A stretch of DNA of 64,000 nt. Origin: CAVSIS01 sp963814875. GTDB lineage: Bacteria > Acidobacteriota > Thermoanaerobaculia > Thermoanaerobaculales > Sulfomarinibacteraceae. The notes beneath the pieces were generated by a model, which was not told where the DNA came from, did no database searches, and was given only the letters and a program-made list of their open reading frames with translations. This document shows, in pieces, positions 37,050-44,943 of the stretch. The stretch covers positions 248,001-312,000 of the forward strand of contig CAWFFJ010000015.1 of the NCBI GenBank assembly GCA_963814875.1, in the 5' to 3' direction. The position numbers were made by a program, and so were the translations under genes. How positions within the stretch are numbered: position 1 is the first letter of the stretch; each line of letters opens with the position of its first letter.

Positions 37050-37072
37050 GCGCACCGACAGCGTCGGTGCGC
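37050..37072 (+). terminator. Hairpin directly after the HU gene
   Basis: A perfect 10-bp stem (37050-37059 with 37063-37072) with 3-nt loop AGC begins 5 nt after the HU stop. No T-run follows, so it may be a processing or stability hairpin, or a weak terminator. Confidence 0.5.
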
Positions 37073-37139
37073 CCCATGCACGGGCGCGACAAGCGGCCCC
37101 GCGGTCCAGGTCCGTGGCTTGGCTCGCGTGTTGCTGCTG

Positions 37140-37165
37140 ACGGCCGAGCCATCCGGCTCGGCCGT
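37140..37165. terminator. Second hairpin between HU and the pseudokinase gene
   Basis: Perfect 11-bp stem ACGGCCGAGCC/GGCTCGGCCGT with 4-nt loop in the 290-nt convergent spacer. It may serve transcripts from both sides. The rest of the spacer (37166-37335) shows nothing recognisable. Confidence 0.5.
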
Positions 37166-37335
37166 TCCTGTCGGCGCATGGTGCTGGAGATCGTCTCGCC
37201 TGTCAGCCCAGCGTCGGAGCGGGCGGCCGCGCAAGCGGGACGCTCAACGACGTGTTGGTGGGGACGGATGCAAGGTCCGGTATCGGGCCGCCAGGCGACC
37301 CCCGTCGCGGGACCGGCGGCGGAGTCGGGACCTGG

Positions 37336-39321
37336 TCAGTTCCGGGCGAACGCGTACGGCACGGTGACGGTGGCGGTCGACGTGACGCGCACGCCATCCT
37401 TGGTCGCGGGTTTAAACAGGTAGCCGCGGACGGCCTCCATGACGGCCTGGGGAATCCCGAACCCTTCGTGGTCGGCGCGGAGCAGCTCCACATCCTGGAC
37501 CTGACCGCTCCCGTTCACCGTCGCCTGCAGGATCACGACCCCTTTACGGCGTGACAGGATCGCGAGGCGCGGCCACACCACCGGCTGCTCCTTGAGCACG
37601 GTTGGCAGGGTGTCGCACTCGGGAGCAGGGACGAACGCGTTTTCGGCGACCCGTTGGCCCTGTGGCGGGCTCGCCCCAAGGGCGGCCGTCGCGACAGCAG
37701 TCGGTTTGGCCGGTGCGGGGGTTGGCTGGATGACAGCGGTCCCAGCGGCGGCGCCCGCGGTGGTGGTGCGGCTCACCGCAGGGGCGACGGAGGAAGTCCG
37801 CGGGCCGGCAACCGTCGGCTGCAGCTCGGCGACCTCGGCCGCGGGCGTTGCCTCAGCGGCGCGCCGCCTGGTCTCCTCGATCGCGTCCTGGCGTTGTTTC
37901 TCCAGGGCAGCCTCCTGCTCACGTTTGGCCGCCTTCTCGGCTGCGATCTGCCGCTGCAGCTCCGCCTTCGTCGTTTCGGCGCTCTTGCTCTTCTCACCAC
38001 TGCCCTTCGCCTGGCGTTCCATGTCGTGGAGCCGCTTCTGCAGCTCGTCGATCTTGCCCTGGCGGGCGAGCAGCTCTTCGCGGATCTGCTGCTCCTTCTC
38101 GGCGAGCATCTGCTGCAGCTGCTCCTGCACGAGCTGCTGCATCTGCCGCTCCTGCGCCTCGCGTCGGGCGAGGACCTCCTCCGGGCTCGGCGTCGGCGTC
38201 GGCGGTGGGGCGGTGGGCCCGCGGCTGAGCAGGGTGGCGAGCAGCGCGACCGCCACCACGACGGCGGCCGCGAGGCCGATCCACAGGCCGCGGTTGCCGC
38301 CCGAGCGGGTTGCGGTTGGAGCTAGAACGACCTCCTCAGGCTCGGGCTTCGGCTCCGGCCGCAGGTAGGGAGCGGGATCGACCACCGACTCGGCGGCCCG
38401 CTCCTGTTCCTCGACCTCGACATCGGCGCGGAACAGACGGTCCATGAACAGGGCCAGGTTGAATGTGGTCGGGCTGTATGCGCCTCCGTACAGGAGCTTG
38501 TCGAGCTCCTTCTTGAAGTCGGCGGCAGAGCTGAACCGGTCCTCCGGGCGTACCGCGAGGGCACGGTCGAGGAGGCCGCGAATGTCGGCGGGGATGGGCT
38601 GATCGTCGAACGCCAACTGGGCCTCGGCGAGCGCTGCGGGCCGCGCCGTCGGGTCGACGGGCAACGCCCGGTTGGTCAGCAGCTGGTACAGCATCGCGCC
38701 GAGCGAGTACACATCCGTCCGCTTGCTGGCGGTGCGGGTCATGGCGACCTCAGGAGCGAGATACGGGGCGAGAGTCGCGCCAACCTCTCCGTGGTCGAGC
38801 AGGCCGAGCAGCGGCTCGCCGAGGCCAAAGCCCGTGACCTGGGCCTCGCCGTCGGTGCTGACCATGACCATTCCGGGGTGGAGGAAACCGTGTACCAGCG
38901 CGTCACCTCTGACCTCGACCGCAAGGGCGGAGGACAGGGCGAGCGAGACCTTCTCGAGGATCAGCAGGGCGTTGTCAACCGGGACCGGAAAGCCCTCTTC
39001 GTTGACCGTCCGGAAGAGCCGGTTGAGGGGTTGGGCGGAGCTCCAGTCCCAAGCCATCGCGACCGTTCCGCCCTCGGCGAAGCAGCGCATTCCGGTCGGG
39101 ATGGTCGCCGCCTTGAGCTGGCTGCCGACGGCGTTGGCCACGTCGAGACGACCGGCGAGCTCCGCCGACGGAATCCGCGGCCCGTCGAACACGCGCAGCC
39201 AGACCGTGCGGTGGAGTCCCTTGCGGTCGAGCTCTCCGGCCCGCCAGAGGTGGCCAAGCTCGTCAGCGAGCACCTCCTTGAACAAGATGTAGGAGCCGAA
39301 CGTGCGGTACATCTGTGACAT
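37336..39321 (-). CDS. Pseudokinase - transmembrane - coiled-coil - TonB C-terminal domain fusion
   Basis: 661 residues. Residues about 1-285 fold as a Ser/Thr protein kinase-like domain but lack the catalytic residues: the HRD loop reads HGFLHP (about 144) and the DFG motif reads GFG (about 164), while the APE motif (YLAPEV), the helix-F region RTDVYSLGAMLYQLLT and the C-lobe PEDRFSSAADFKKELD are kept. A membrane helix GLWIGLAAAVVVAVALLATL lies at about 343-363. A Gln/Glu-rich coiled coil follows at about 380-488. After a Pro/Thr/Ala linker comes a TonB_C domain at about 567-659 (VVWPRLAILSRRKGVVILQA, VMEAVRGYLFKPATKDG). The ATG at 39321 follows GGAGGAGGGG. Last gene of ruvX-mltG-this. Likely senses or binds in the cytoplasm and contacts a periplasmic or outer-membrane partner; no kinase activity expected. 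Confidence 0.88.
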   Translation of the reverse strand: MSQMYRTFGSYILFKEVLADELGHLWRAGELDRKGLHRTVWLRVFDGPRIPSAELAGRLDVANAVGSQLKAATIPTGMRCFAEGGTVAMAWDWSSAQPLNRLFRTVNEEGFPVPVDNALLILEKVSLALSSALAVEVRGDALVHGFLHPGMVMVSTDGEAQVTGFGLGEPLLGLLDHGEVGATLAPYLAPEVAMTRTASKRTDVYSLGAMLYQLLTNRALPVDPTARPAALAEAQLAFDDQPIPADIRGLLDRALAVRPEDRFSSAADFKKELDKLLYGGAYSPTTFNLALFMDRLFRADVEVEEQERAAESVVDPAPYLRPEPKPEPEEVVLAPTATRSGGNRGLWIGLAAAVVVAVALLATLLSRGPTAPPPTPTPSPEEVLARREAQERQMQQLVQEQLQQMLAEKEQQIREELLARQGKIDELQKRLHDMERQAKGSGEKSKSAETTKAELQRQIAAEKAAKREQEAALEKQRQDAIEETRRRAAEATPAAEVAELQPTVAGPRTSSVAPAVSRTTTAGAAAGTAVIQPTPAPAKPTAVATAALGASPPQGQRVAENAFVPAPECDTLPTVLKEQPVVWPRLAILSRRKGVVILQATVNGSGQVQDVELLRADHEGFGIPQAVMEAVRGYLFKPATKDGVRVTSTATVTVPYAFARN

Positions 39322-39367
39322 GCCCCTCCTCCCGCCCAGCGTAAGCTACCACCCGGGCCGGGGTGGG

Positions 39368-40366
39368 TCAACGCGCGGCGCGCCGCAGCGTCCGGACGGC
39401 CTGATTGTGCTCCCGAAGGGTGCGTGAGAACGCGTGGCCGCCATCGGGACGGGCCACGAAGTAGAGCTCGTCGGTGGCCATCGGACGAAGCGCCGCCTCG
39501 AGCGCTGCCCGTCCCGGCGAGTTGATCGGCCCCGGCGGCAGCCCGGGATACCTGTAGGTGTTGTAGGCCTGGTCGACCTCGAGGTCGGCATGTCGAAGCC
39601 GTCCGGTCCAGCGCCCGAGCCGTCGCAGCGCGTAGACCACCGTCGGGTCGCACTGCAGGAGCATGCCGCGGCGCAGGCGGTTCGCGAACACGCCGGCGAT
39701 CCGGGCCCGCTCCTCGGCGCGGTTGGTCTCCGCTTCGACCAGCGAAGCGAGGGTCACGATCTCGAGCGGCGGAGCCCACGGGCGCTCGCGCGCCGTCAGC
39801 TCGCTCCACACGGTTCGGAACCGCTGGACGAGGTGGCGAGCTGCGGCGTCCGGCGACGTCTGGACGGCAAAGCGGTAGGTGTCCGGAAACAGAAAGCCCT
39901 CCAGGGACGGCGCCAGCGGTGCGAGGTCGGCGATCCAGGAAACGTTGTCGGCGACTGCCCGCCACGCGGCCTCGTCGCCGATCCCAGCGCCGGCCATGCG
40001 CTCGCCGATGTCCGCGACCGTGGAGCCTTCGACCACCGTCACCGTCACTTGGTCGACGACGCCGTCGAGAAGGCGCTGGAGGACGTCGATCGGTCGAGTA
40101 CCTGGCGGTATGGTGTACCGCCCCCACCGAATCGGACGTCCGTTGGCGGCGACCAGCAGCCACCCCCGGGCGACGAGTGCCGAAGGGAGCAGGGCGGAGC
40201 GCTCGGCGGCGTTCAGCACCTGGTCGACGCTCGCGCCCTCTGGGACCTCGAGGACGATCTCCCGGTCCGGGCCCGGGCGCAGCAGCGCCCAACCCGAGAC
40301 CGCAGCCGCGGCGACCACGGCCGCGAGCACGAGAGCGGCCGATACGGTCAAGGCGCGCCGCCGCAT
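39368..40366 (-). CDS. mltG: MltG (YceG-like) endolytic murein transglycosylase
   Basis: Cleaves nascent peptidoglycan strands at the inner membrane and limits glycan length. 332 residues with an N-terminal signal anchor (LTVSAALVLAAVVAAAAVSG) and a LysM-like region. The catalytic domain carries SLEGFLFPDTYRF, the catalytic Glu in LASLVEAETNRAEERARIAG and FANRLRRGMLLQCDPTVVYA, and ends near YNTYRYPGLPPGPINSPGRA. Its ATG shares one base with the ruvX stop (TGATG). ruvX-mltG adjacency is common. Confidence 0.96.
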   Translation of the reverse strand: MRRRALTVSAALVLAAVVAAAAVSGWALLRPGPDREIVLEVPEGASVDQVLNAAERSALLPSALVARGWLLVAANGRPIRWGRYTIPPGTRPIDVLQRLLDGVVDQVTVTVVEGSTVADIGERMAGAGIGDEAAWRAVADNVSWIADLAPLAPSLEGFLFPDTYRFAVQTSPDAAARHLVQRFRTVWSELTARERPWAPPLEIVTLASLVEAETNRAEERARIAGVFANRLRRGMLLQCDPTVVYALRRLGRWTGRLRHADLEVDQAYNTYRYPGLPPGPINSPGRAALEAALRPMATDELYFVARPDGGHAFSRTLREHNQAVRTLRRAAR

Positions 40367-40761
40367 CAGCCACTACCCATGTAATCCTCGAGCAGAACCG
40401 CCGCCGCGAGGTGGTCAATCGGACGCCCGCGCGGGATGCCGGCCTCGCGGGCCCGGCGCTGCGCCTCATTCGTCGACAGGTACTCCGGCGCCAGAACCAC
40501 CTCCAGGCCGTGCGCCGCGAGGGCCGTTGCGAGAGCCTCGGAGCGTCGGCAGGCCCGGGTGTGGGAGCCATCCGCCGCCACCGGCAGCCCGATCACCACC
40601 CGCGCCGCCCGGTGGCGGGTCGCTGCGGCTGCGATGACCTTGGCAGCAGCCTGGACGCCGATCACCTCCACCGTCTCGAGCGGCGTGACAACTCCGGTGC
40701 CATCATCGCCGACGGCGAGCCCGAGACGCTTTCCTCCTGGGTCGATGCCGAGGTACCGCAC
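40366..40761 (-). CDS. ruvX: RuvX (YqgF), Holliday junction resolvase-like / pre-16S rRNA nuclease
   Basis: 131 residues, RNase-H fold. The first acidic catalytic residue is in YLGIDPGGKRLGLAVGDD, then VVIGLPVAADGS, the second acidic site in VVLAPEYLSTNEAQRRAREA, and the last Asp in GRPIDHLAAAVLLEDYM. In E. coli the protein trims the 5' end of 16S rRNA precursor. First gene of a three-gene operon with mltG and the pseudokinase-TonB fusion. Confidence 0.95.
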   Translation of the reverse strand: MRYLGIDPGGKRLGLAVGDDGTGVVTPLETVEVIGVQAAAKVIAAAATRHRAARVVIGLPVAADGSHTRACRRSEALATALAAHGLEVVLAPEYLSTNEAQRRAREAGIPRGRPIDHLAAAVLLEDYMGSG

Positions 40762-40806
40762 CCCACCATTCTAGCGGTCGGGCCCCGGACTACCGCAGCG
40801 GCGGTC

Positions 40807-40812
40807 TACAAT
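40807..40812 (+). promoter_or_regulatory. Candidate -10 hexamer TACAAT upstream of the thiolase remnant and lptD
   Basis: TACAAT lies 35 nt before the remnant ATG, in the 86-nt spacer diverging from ruvX. No clear -35. It may drive both the remnant and lptD. Confidence 0.35.
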
Positions 40813-40847
40813 ACGGGCGGCGCTGTCGCAACGGCTCCGGAGGAAGC

Positions 40848-40994
40848 ATGAGGGAGATCGTCATCCTGTCGTCCGCCCGCATCCTGACCACGCTGCTCCA
40901 CGCCCTGGCCCAGCGCGAGGCCCGTATCGGTTGCGCCGCGATCTGCATCGGCGGTGGGGAGGCCGCGGCGATGATCGTCGAGCGGCTGGCCTGA
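40848..40994 (+). pseudogene. Thiolase (acetyl-CoA acetyltransferase) remnant with in-frame internal deletion
   Basis: 48 codons with ATG and a strong GGAGGAAGC site. Residues 1-11 (MREIVILSSAR) are the thiolase N-terminus. The next residues (ILTTLLHALAQREARIG, then CAAICIGGGEAAAMIVERLA) are the thiolase C-terminus, including the catalytic-Cys loop CIGGG. About 340 residues in between are missing, without a frameshift. The junction lies at SSAR, which is similar to both SAAR at the start and SGAR before ILVTLL in intact thiolases, so deletion between short similar sequences is likely. It lies 10 nt before lptD. It cannot be an active thiolase since the nucleophilic Cys and His are gone. Confidence 0.8.
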
Positions 40995-41004
40995 CCGGGG
41001 CCCC

Positions 41005-43122
41005 TTGCGCCAGCTGCTCTTTGTCGCGCTGCTCGTACTGCTGACCGCGGCGGCCCACGCGGCGGCTCCGACGGCGGCGCCCGCGGCGGACGAGCAGATC
41101 AGCGTCGAGGCGGAGTCCCAGGAGTGGGTCGACGACACCTGGCGAGGGGTCGGTGCGGTGCACATCACCTACCAGGACATCTCCATCCGATGCGAAGAGA
41201 TGGAGCTCAACCGCTCGACCATGGACCTGCTCGCTCGCGGCGGCGTGACCATGGAGCAGGACAAGAAGAAGCTGACGGCCGACGAGGTCCGATTCAACCT
41301 GCGCACCAAGACCGGCGTGTTCCTCAACGCCACCGCGTTCATGCCGCCGTCCTACAGCTTCACCGGCGCCCGGCTGGAGAAGCTCGACGACACCCACTAC
41401 CGCCTCGAGGATGGCACCTTCACAACCTGCGAGCCTTCCGAGCACACGCCGTGGGAGTTCCGCACCTCGACGGCGCTGATCGAGGAGGAAGGCTACGGCT
41501 ACTTCTACGGCACCGCAGTTCGGGTCCAGAACGTGCCCGTGTTCTACCTCCCCTACCTCGTGTGGCCGGTCAAGATGGACCGCACCACCGGGCTGCTGGT
41601 GCCTTCGTTCGGCTACTCCCAGCGTCGCGGCGGCTATCTCGGCAACGCCCTCTACCTCGCGCTCGGGCAGTCGTACGACAGCACCGTCTACCTCGACCTG
41701 TTCACCAAGGGTGACTTCGGGATCGGCAACGAATGGCGCTGGGCGCCGGCAGCCGACACGCGCGGCGAGATCACCGGCTACACGATCCGCGACCGCACCA
41801 CCGGGCTCTGGCAGTGGAAGTTCAATGGCAGGCACCAGCAGGCGGACTTCAAGGGCTTCCGGATGCTGGCCGAGATCGACGAGATCTCGAACATCGACTT
41901 CTTCCAGGAGTTCGAGCGATCGTTCGACCAGAACGCCCGCCGCGACACCTACTCCTACACCTACCTCACCCGGTCCTGGGGGCCGTACTCCCTCAACCTC
42001 AGGGCGGACCGCAGGGTCACCTTCCTGTCCACCAACAACGTCAAGCTCCACCAATTGCCCGAGGCCGAGCTGCGGGTGCGACCGACTCGGGTCGGTCGCT
42101 CCTCGCTCTACTGGGCGCTGGTGTCCTCGGCGAATCTGTTCAACGTTGACCGCGGCGGCGACCTCAAGGCGACCTACGGGCGCGTCGATGCGTTCCCGTC
42201 CCTGTCCTACACCCTGCCCGGCCCGTCGTGGCTGTCGCTCACACCCAATGTCGGCGCGCGGGCGACGTACTACACCAAGCGCTACAGCGCAAACCGCCAG
42301 GCCTTCGAGCCGGAGTCGATCGAGCGCAGCTACATCGAGGGTGGTGTGGCCCTGGTCGGCCCCTCGTTCTCACGCATCTTTTCGACCTCGCTGGGCTCCT
42401 TCACCAAGCTCAAGCACCTGATCGAGCCGCGGATCGACTACCGCTACGTCTCCGACCCCGGCGACACGAGTCGGATCCCGGTCTTCGACGAGGTCGACTC
42501 CACGCCGGTCGCCAACCTCGCCCGGGTGACCCTCGCCAACCGCCTGTTCGGCCGCGCCGGCGAGGGCTCCAGCGCGCGTGAGATCGGCCTGTTCGAGCTG
42601 TACCAGGAGTACTCGTTCGACGACCCGCTGAACCGGAGTTCCGATGGTTCACAGACCAGCCAGCGCGGTCCGCTCGGCGCGACGCTGCGGCTCAACCCGT
42701 CTTCGGCGATCTCGGTCGATGCGCGGGCGAGCTACGACACGTTGTTCTCGAACCTGCGGTCGACCTCGCTGTCCGCTTCGCTGACGCGCAAGGCCAACGC
42801 CTTCAACCTGACCTGGTATCAGGGCTTTTTGCCGGCCACTGGCGATCGCAGCAGCTCCCAGGTTCGCGCCGCCCTCGGGTTCGGCGGCCACGGAAAGCCG
42901 GTCCGCGTCGACCTCCACCTCGCCTACGACCTCGAAAAGGGCGAGTTCCTGCAGCAGCACGCTCAGGTCGCTTACGAGGGAAGCTGCTGGGGGGTGGCGG
43001 TGGAGTATCGAGACCTGCGGGCGAGCGCGTATCCCACCCGGGACTACCGCATTACCATCGACTTCAAGGGCATCGGCAAGCTGCTCGACATCCAGGGGGG
43101 CTTCAGCTCTCTCGGCCAGTAG
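41005..43122 (+). CDS. lptD: LptD, LPS-assembly outer-membrane protein
   Basis: Outer-membrane beta-barrel that inserts lipopolysaccharide with LptE. 705 residues. A signal peptide (RQLLFVALLVLLTAAAHAAA) is followed by a periplasmic OstA/LptA-like beta-jellyroll (ITYQDISIRCEEMELNRSTM; DLLARGGVTMEQDKKKLTAD) and the barrel with LptD-typical FYLPYLVWPVKMDRTTGLLV, LFTKGDFGIGNEWRW and the C-terminal domain ending SSLGQ. The start is the TTG at 41005; no ATG or GTG gives a better signal peptide. It proves an LPS-type outer membrane. It stands alone except for the thiolase remnant upstream. Confidence 0.96.
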   Translation: MRQLLFVALLVLLTAAAHAAAPTAAPAADEQISVEAESQEWVDDTWRGVGAVHITYQDISIRCEEMELNRSTMDLLARGGVTMEQDKKKLTADEVRFNLRTKTGVFLNATAFMPPSYSFTGARLEKLDDTHYRLEDGTFTTCEPSEHTPWEFRTSTALIEEEGYGYFYGTAVRVQNVPVFYLPYLVWPVKMDRTTGLLVPSFGYSQRRGGYLGNALYLALGQSYDSTVYLDLFTKGDFGIGNEWRWAPAADTRGEITGYTIRDRTTGLWQWKFNGRHQQADFKGFRMLAEIDEISNIDFFQEFERSFDQNARRDTYSYTYLTRSWGPYSLNLRADRRVTFLSTNNVKLHQLPEAELRVRPTRVGRSSLYWALVSSANLFNVDRGGDLKATYGRVDAFPSLSYTLPGPSWLSLTPNVGARATYYTKRYSANRQAFEPESIERSYIEGGVALVGPSFSRIFSTSLGSFTKLKHLIEPRIDYRYVSDPGDTSRIPVFDEVDSTPVANLARVTLANRLFGRAGEGSSAREIGLFELYQEYSFDDPLNRSSDGSQTSQRGPLGATLRLNPSSAISVDARASYDTLFSNLRSTSLSASLTRKANAFNLTWYQGFLPATGDRSSSQVRAALGFGGHGKPVRVDLHLAYDLEKGEFLQQHAQVAYEGSCWGVAVEYRDLRASAYPTRDYRITIDFKGIGKLLDIQGGFSSLGQ

Positions 43123-43148
43123 CCGCAGGCAGTTGGCCGAGAAAGCTC

Positions 43149-43197
43149 CCGCCATCCACCTCCGGCGACGGTCCGAGTCGCCGAAGGTGGATGGCGG
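43149..43197. repeat. 21-bp near-perfect hairpin between lptD and tRNA-Ser(UGA), overlapping the tRNA 3' end
   Basis: Arms 43149-43169 and 43177-43197 pair with one mismatch around a 7-nt loop. On the plus strand it follows the lptD stop by 26 nt; on the minus strand it includes the CCA end, discriminator and last acceptor bases of tRNA-Ser. It may act as a terminator for lptD or as a processing signal for the tRNA precursor. No T-run is present. Confidence 0.8.
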
Positions 43198-43279
43198 AGG
43201 GAGTGGGATTCGAACCCACGGAGGCGTGAACCTCAGCGGTTTTCAAGACCGCCGCCTTCGACCACTCGGCCATCCCTCC
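43192..43279 (-). tRNA. tRNA-Ser (anticodon UGA)
   Basis: Class II tRNA with an acceptor stem GGAGGGA/TCCCTCC, discriminator G and encoded CCA (43194-43192). D arm GCCGAGTGGTCGAAGGC, anticodon stem-loop CGGTCTTGAAAACCG with TGA, a long variable arm, and a T arm with GGTTCGAATCC. Reads UCA (and likely UCG/UCU) codons. Confidence 0.97.
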
Positions 43280-43291
43280 GGTCGACGCCAC

Positions 43292-43320
43292 TTTACAGCC
43301 GCGCCTGCCGACCGTACAAT
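43292..43320 (+). promoter_or_regulatory. Sigma-70-type promoter for tRNA-Ser(GCU)
   Basis: TTTACA (43292-43297), a 17-nt spacer and TACAAT (43315-43320), each with 5 of 6 consensus matches. The mature tRNA starts 15 nt after the -10, leaving a short 5' leader for RNase P. Confidence 0.75.
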
Positions 43321-43334
43321 ACCGCTCCCAGACC

Positions 43335-43426
<92 letters not shown>

Positions 43427-43437
43427 GCCGAAACCCG

Positions 43438-43460
43438 CGCCGCCCGCCGGGCGGCGTTTT
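43438..43460 (+). terminator. Rho-independent terminator between tRNA-Ser(GCU) and gltX
   Basis: Perfect 8-bp GC stem CGCCGCCC/GGGCGGCG with 3-nt loop followed by TTTTC. It ends only 13 nt before the gltX ATG and just upstream of the GGAG site, so readthrough could control gltX expression. Confidence 0.75.
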
Positions 43461-43473
43461 CTCGGAGAAGCCG

Positions 43474-44925
43474 ATGGCATCAGATGTCCGGACCCGGATC
43501 GCACCGAGCCCGACCGGTGACCCTCATGTCGGCACCGCCTACGTCGCGCTCTTCAACTCCGCGTTTGCCCGCCAGCACGGCGGCAGTTTCATCCTGCGCG
43601 TCGAGGACACCGACCAACAGCGGTCGAACCCGGCCAGCGAGCGCATGATCTTCGAAGCCCTGGCGTGGCTTGGGCTCCAGTGGGATGAAGGCCCGGACGT
43701 CGGCGGGCCGTACGGACCCTACCGCCAGAGCGAGCGCACGGCGATTTACCGTGAGCACGCCGAGCACCTCGTCGCGCATGGCGCGGCCTACCCCTGCTTC
43801 TGCACCCGAGAGCGCCTCGATGAGCTCCGCGAGGCCCAGCGCCAGCGCAAGGAGGACCCTCGCTACGACGGGCTGTGCCGTGCCCTGCCCGCGGTCGAGG
43901 CGGCGCGTCGCCGGGCCGCAGGCGAGCCGCACGTGATCCGTCTGGCGATGCCGCGCACCGGCGAGCTCGAGGTGCGCGACCTGCTGCGCGGCGTGATCCG
44001 GTTCGACGCGTCGACCCTGGATGACCAGGTGCTGCTCAAGTCGGACGGGTTCCCGACCTACCACCTCGCCAACGTCGTTGACGACCACTTGATGGCGATC
44101 AGTCACGTGATCCGCGCCGAGGAGTGGATCTCGTCACTGCCCAAGCACGTTCAGCTCTACCGCGCGTTCGGCTGGGAGGAGCCGGTCTTCTGCCACCTGC
44201 CGCTGCTGCGCAACGCCGACCGCTCCAAGATCTCCAAGCGCAAGAACCCGGTCAGCCTCAACTACTACCGCCGTGCCGGCTACCTCCCGGAGGCGATGCT
44301 CAACTACCTTGCCACCATGGGTTGGACGATGCCGGACGAGAGCGACGAGTTCACCCTCGACGAGTTCATCGCCGAGCTCCGGCTCGACAGGGTGACCCTC
44401 GGCGGGCCGGTCTTTGACCTCGACAAGCTGCGCTGGCTCAACGGGCGCGCCCTGCGCCGGCTGTCCGTGGACGAGCTCCTCGAGCGCCTGCGTCGCGACC
44501 CGCTCAGCGACGACTACCTCCACCAGGTCCTGCCCCTAGTCCACGAGCGCATCGACACCCTCGAGGAGTTCTTTGCCTACGCTCAGTTCTTCTTCGCCGG
44601 CGACCTCGAGTACGACGCCGAGGCTCGCTCCCGTCTGGTAGCCAAGAAGCGCACTGCGAGCGACACCGCCGCGGCCCTGGTGCGGCTGGTGGAGGGCCAC
44701 CTCGATCCCCTTCTGGACTGGCGTCCCGAGGTCCTCGAGGAGGTGCTGCGCGGCTTCTGCGAGGCCGCTGGTTGGACGCCCCGTGAGCTTTTCATGCCGG
44801 TGCGGATCGCCGTCACCGGCCGGGCGGCGAGCCCGCCCCTGTTCGAGACCATGGCCGTTCTCGGCCGCGAGGTCTGTCGCCGACGGCTCCGCCGCGCGGC
44901 CGAGGTCCTCGTCACGATGGCCTGA
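43474..44925 (+). CDS. gltX: Glutamyl-tRNA synthetase
   Basis: Charges tRNA-Glu (class Ic). 483 residues. HIGH-like motif in RIAPSPTGDPHVGTAYVAL; RVEDTDQQRSNP; KMSKS-equivalent RSKISKRKNPVS. The C-terminal anticodon-binding domain is helical (LLDWRPEVLEEVLRGF). The ATG at 43474 has GGAGAAG upstream; the frame is open into the tRNA gene, which is not translated. Followed by glnS after 18 nt. A terminator hairpin sits right before the start. Confidence 0.96.
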   Translation: MASDVRTRIAPSPTGDPHVGTAYVALFNSAFARQHGGSFILRVEDTDQQRSNPASERMIFEALAWLGLQWDEGPDVGGPYGPYRQSERTAIYREHAEHLVAHGAAYPCFCTRERLDELREAQRQRKEDPRYDGLCRALPAVEAARRRAAGEPHVIRLAMPRTGELEVRDLLRGVIRFDASTLDDQVLLKSDGFPTYHLANVVDDHLMAISHVIRAEEWISSLPKHVQLYRAFGWEEPVFCHLPLLRNADRSKISKRKNPVSLNYYRRAGYLPEAMLNYLATMGWTMPDESDEFTLDEFIAELRLDRVTLGGPVFDLDKLRWLNGRALRRLSVDELLERLRRDPLSDDYLHQVLPLVHERIDTLEEFFAYAQFFFAGDLEYDAEARSRLVAKKRTASDTAAALVRLVEGHLDPLLDWRPEVLEEVLRGFCEAAGWTPRELFMPVRIAVTGRAASPPLFETMAVLGREVCRRRLRRAAEVLVTMA

Positions 44926-44943
44926 GCGCCCCGGAGGTCCGCC

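Noticed and set aside
37336..38330. Separate TonB gene apart from the kinase-like gene
   Set aside because: The reading frame is continuous from the kinase-like domain through the membrane helix and coiled coil to TonB_C, with no internal start having a ribosome-binding site.
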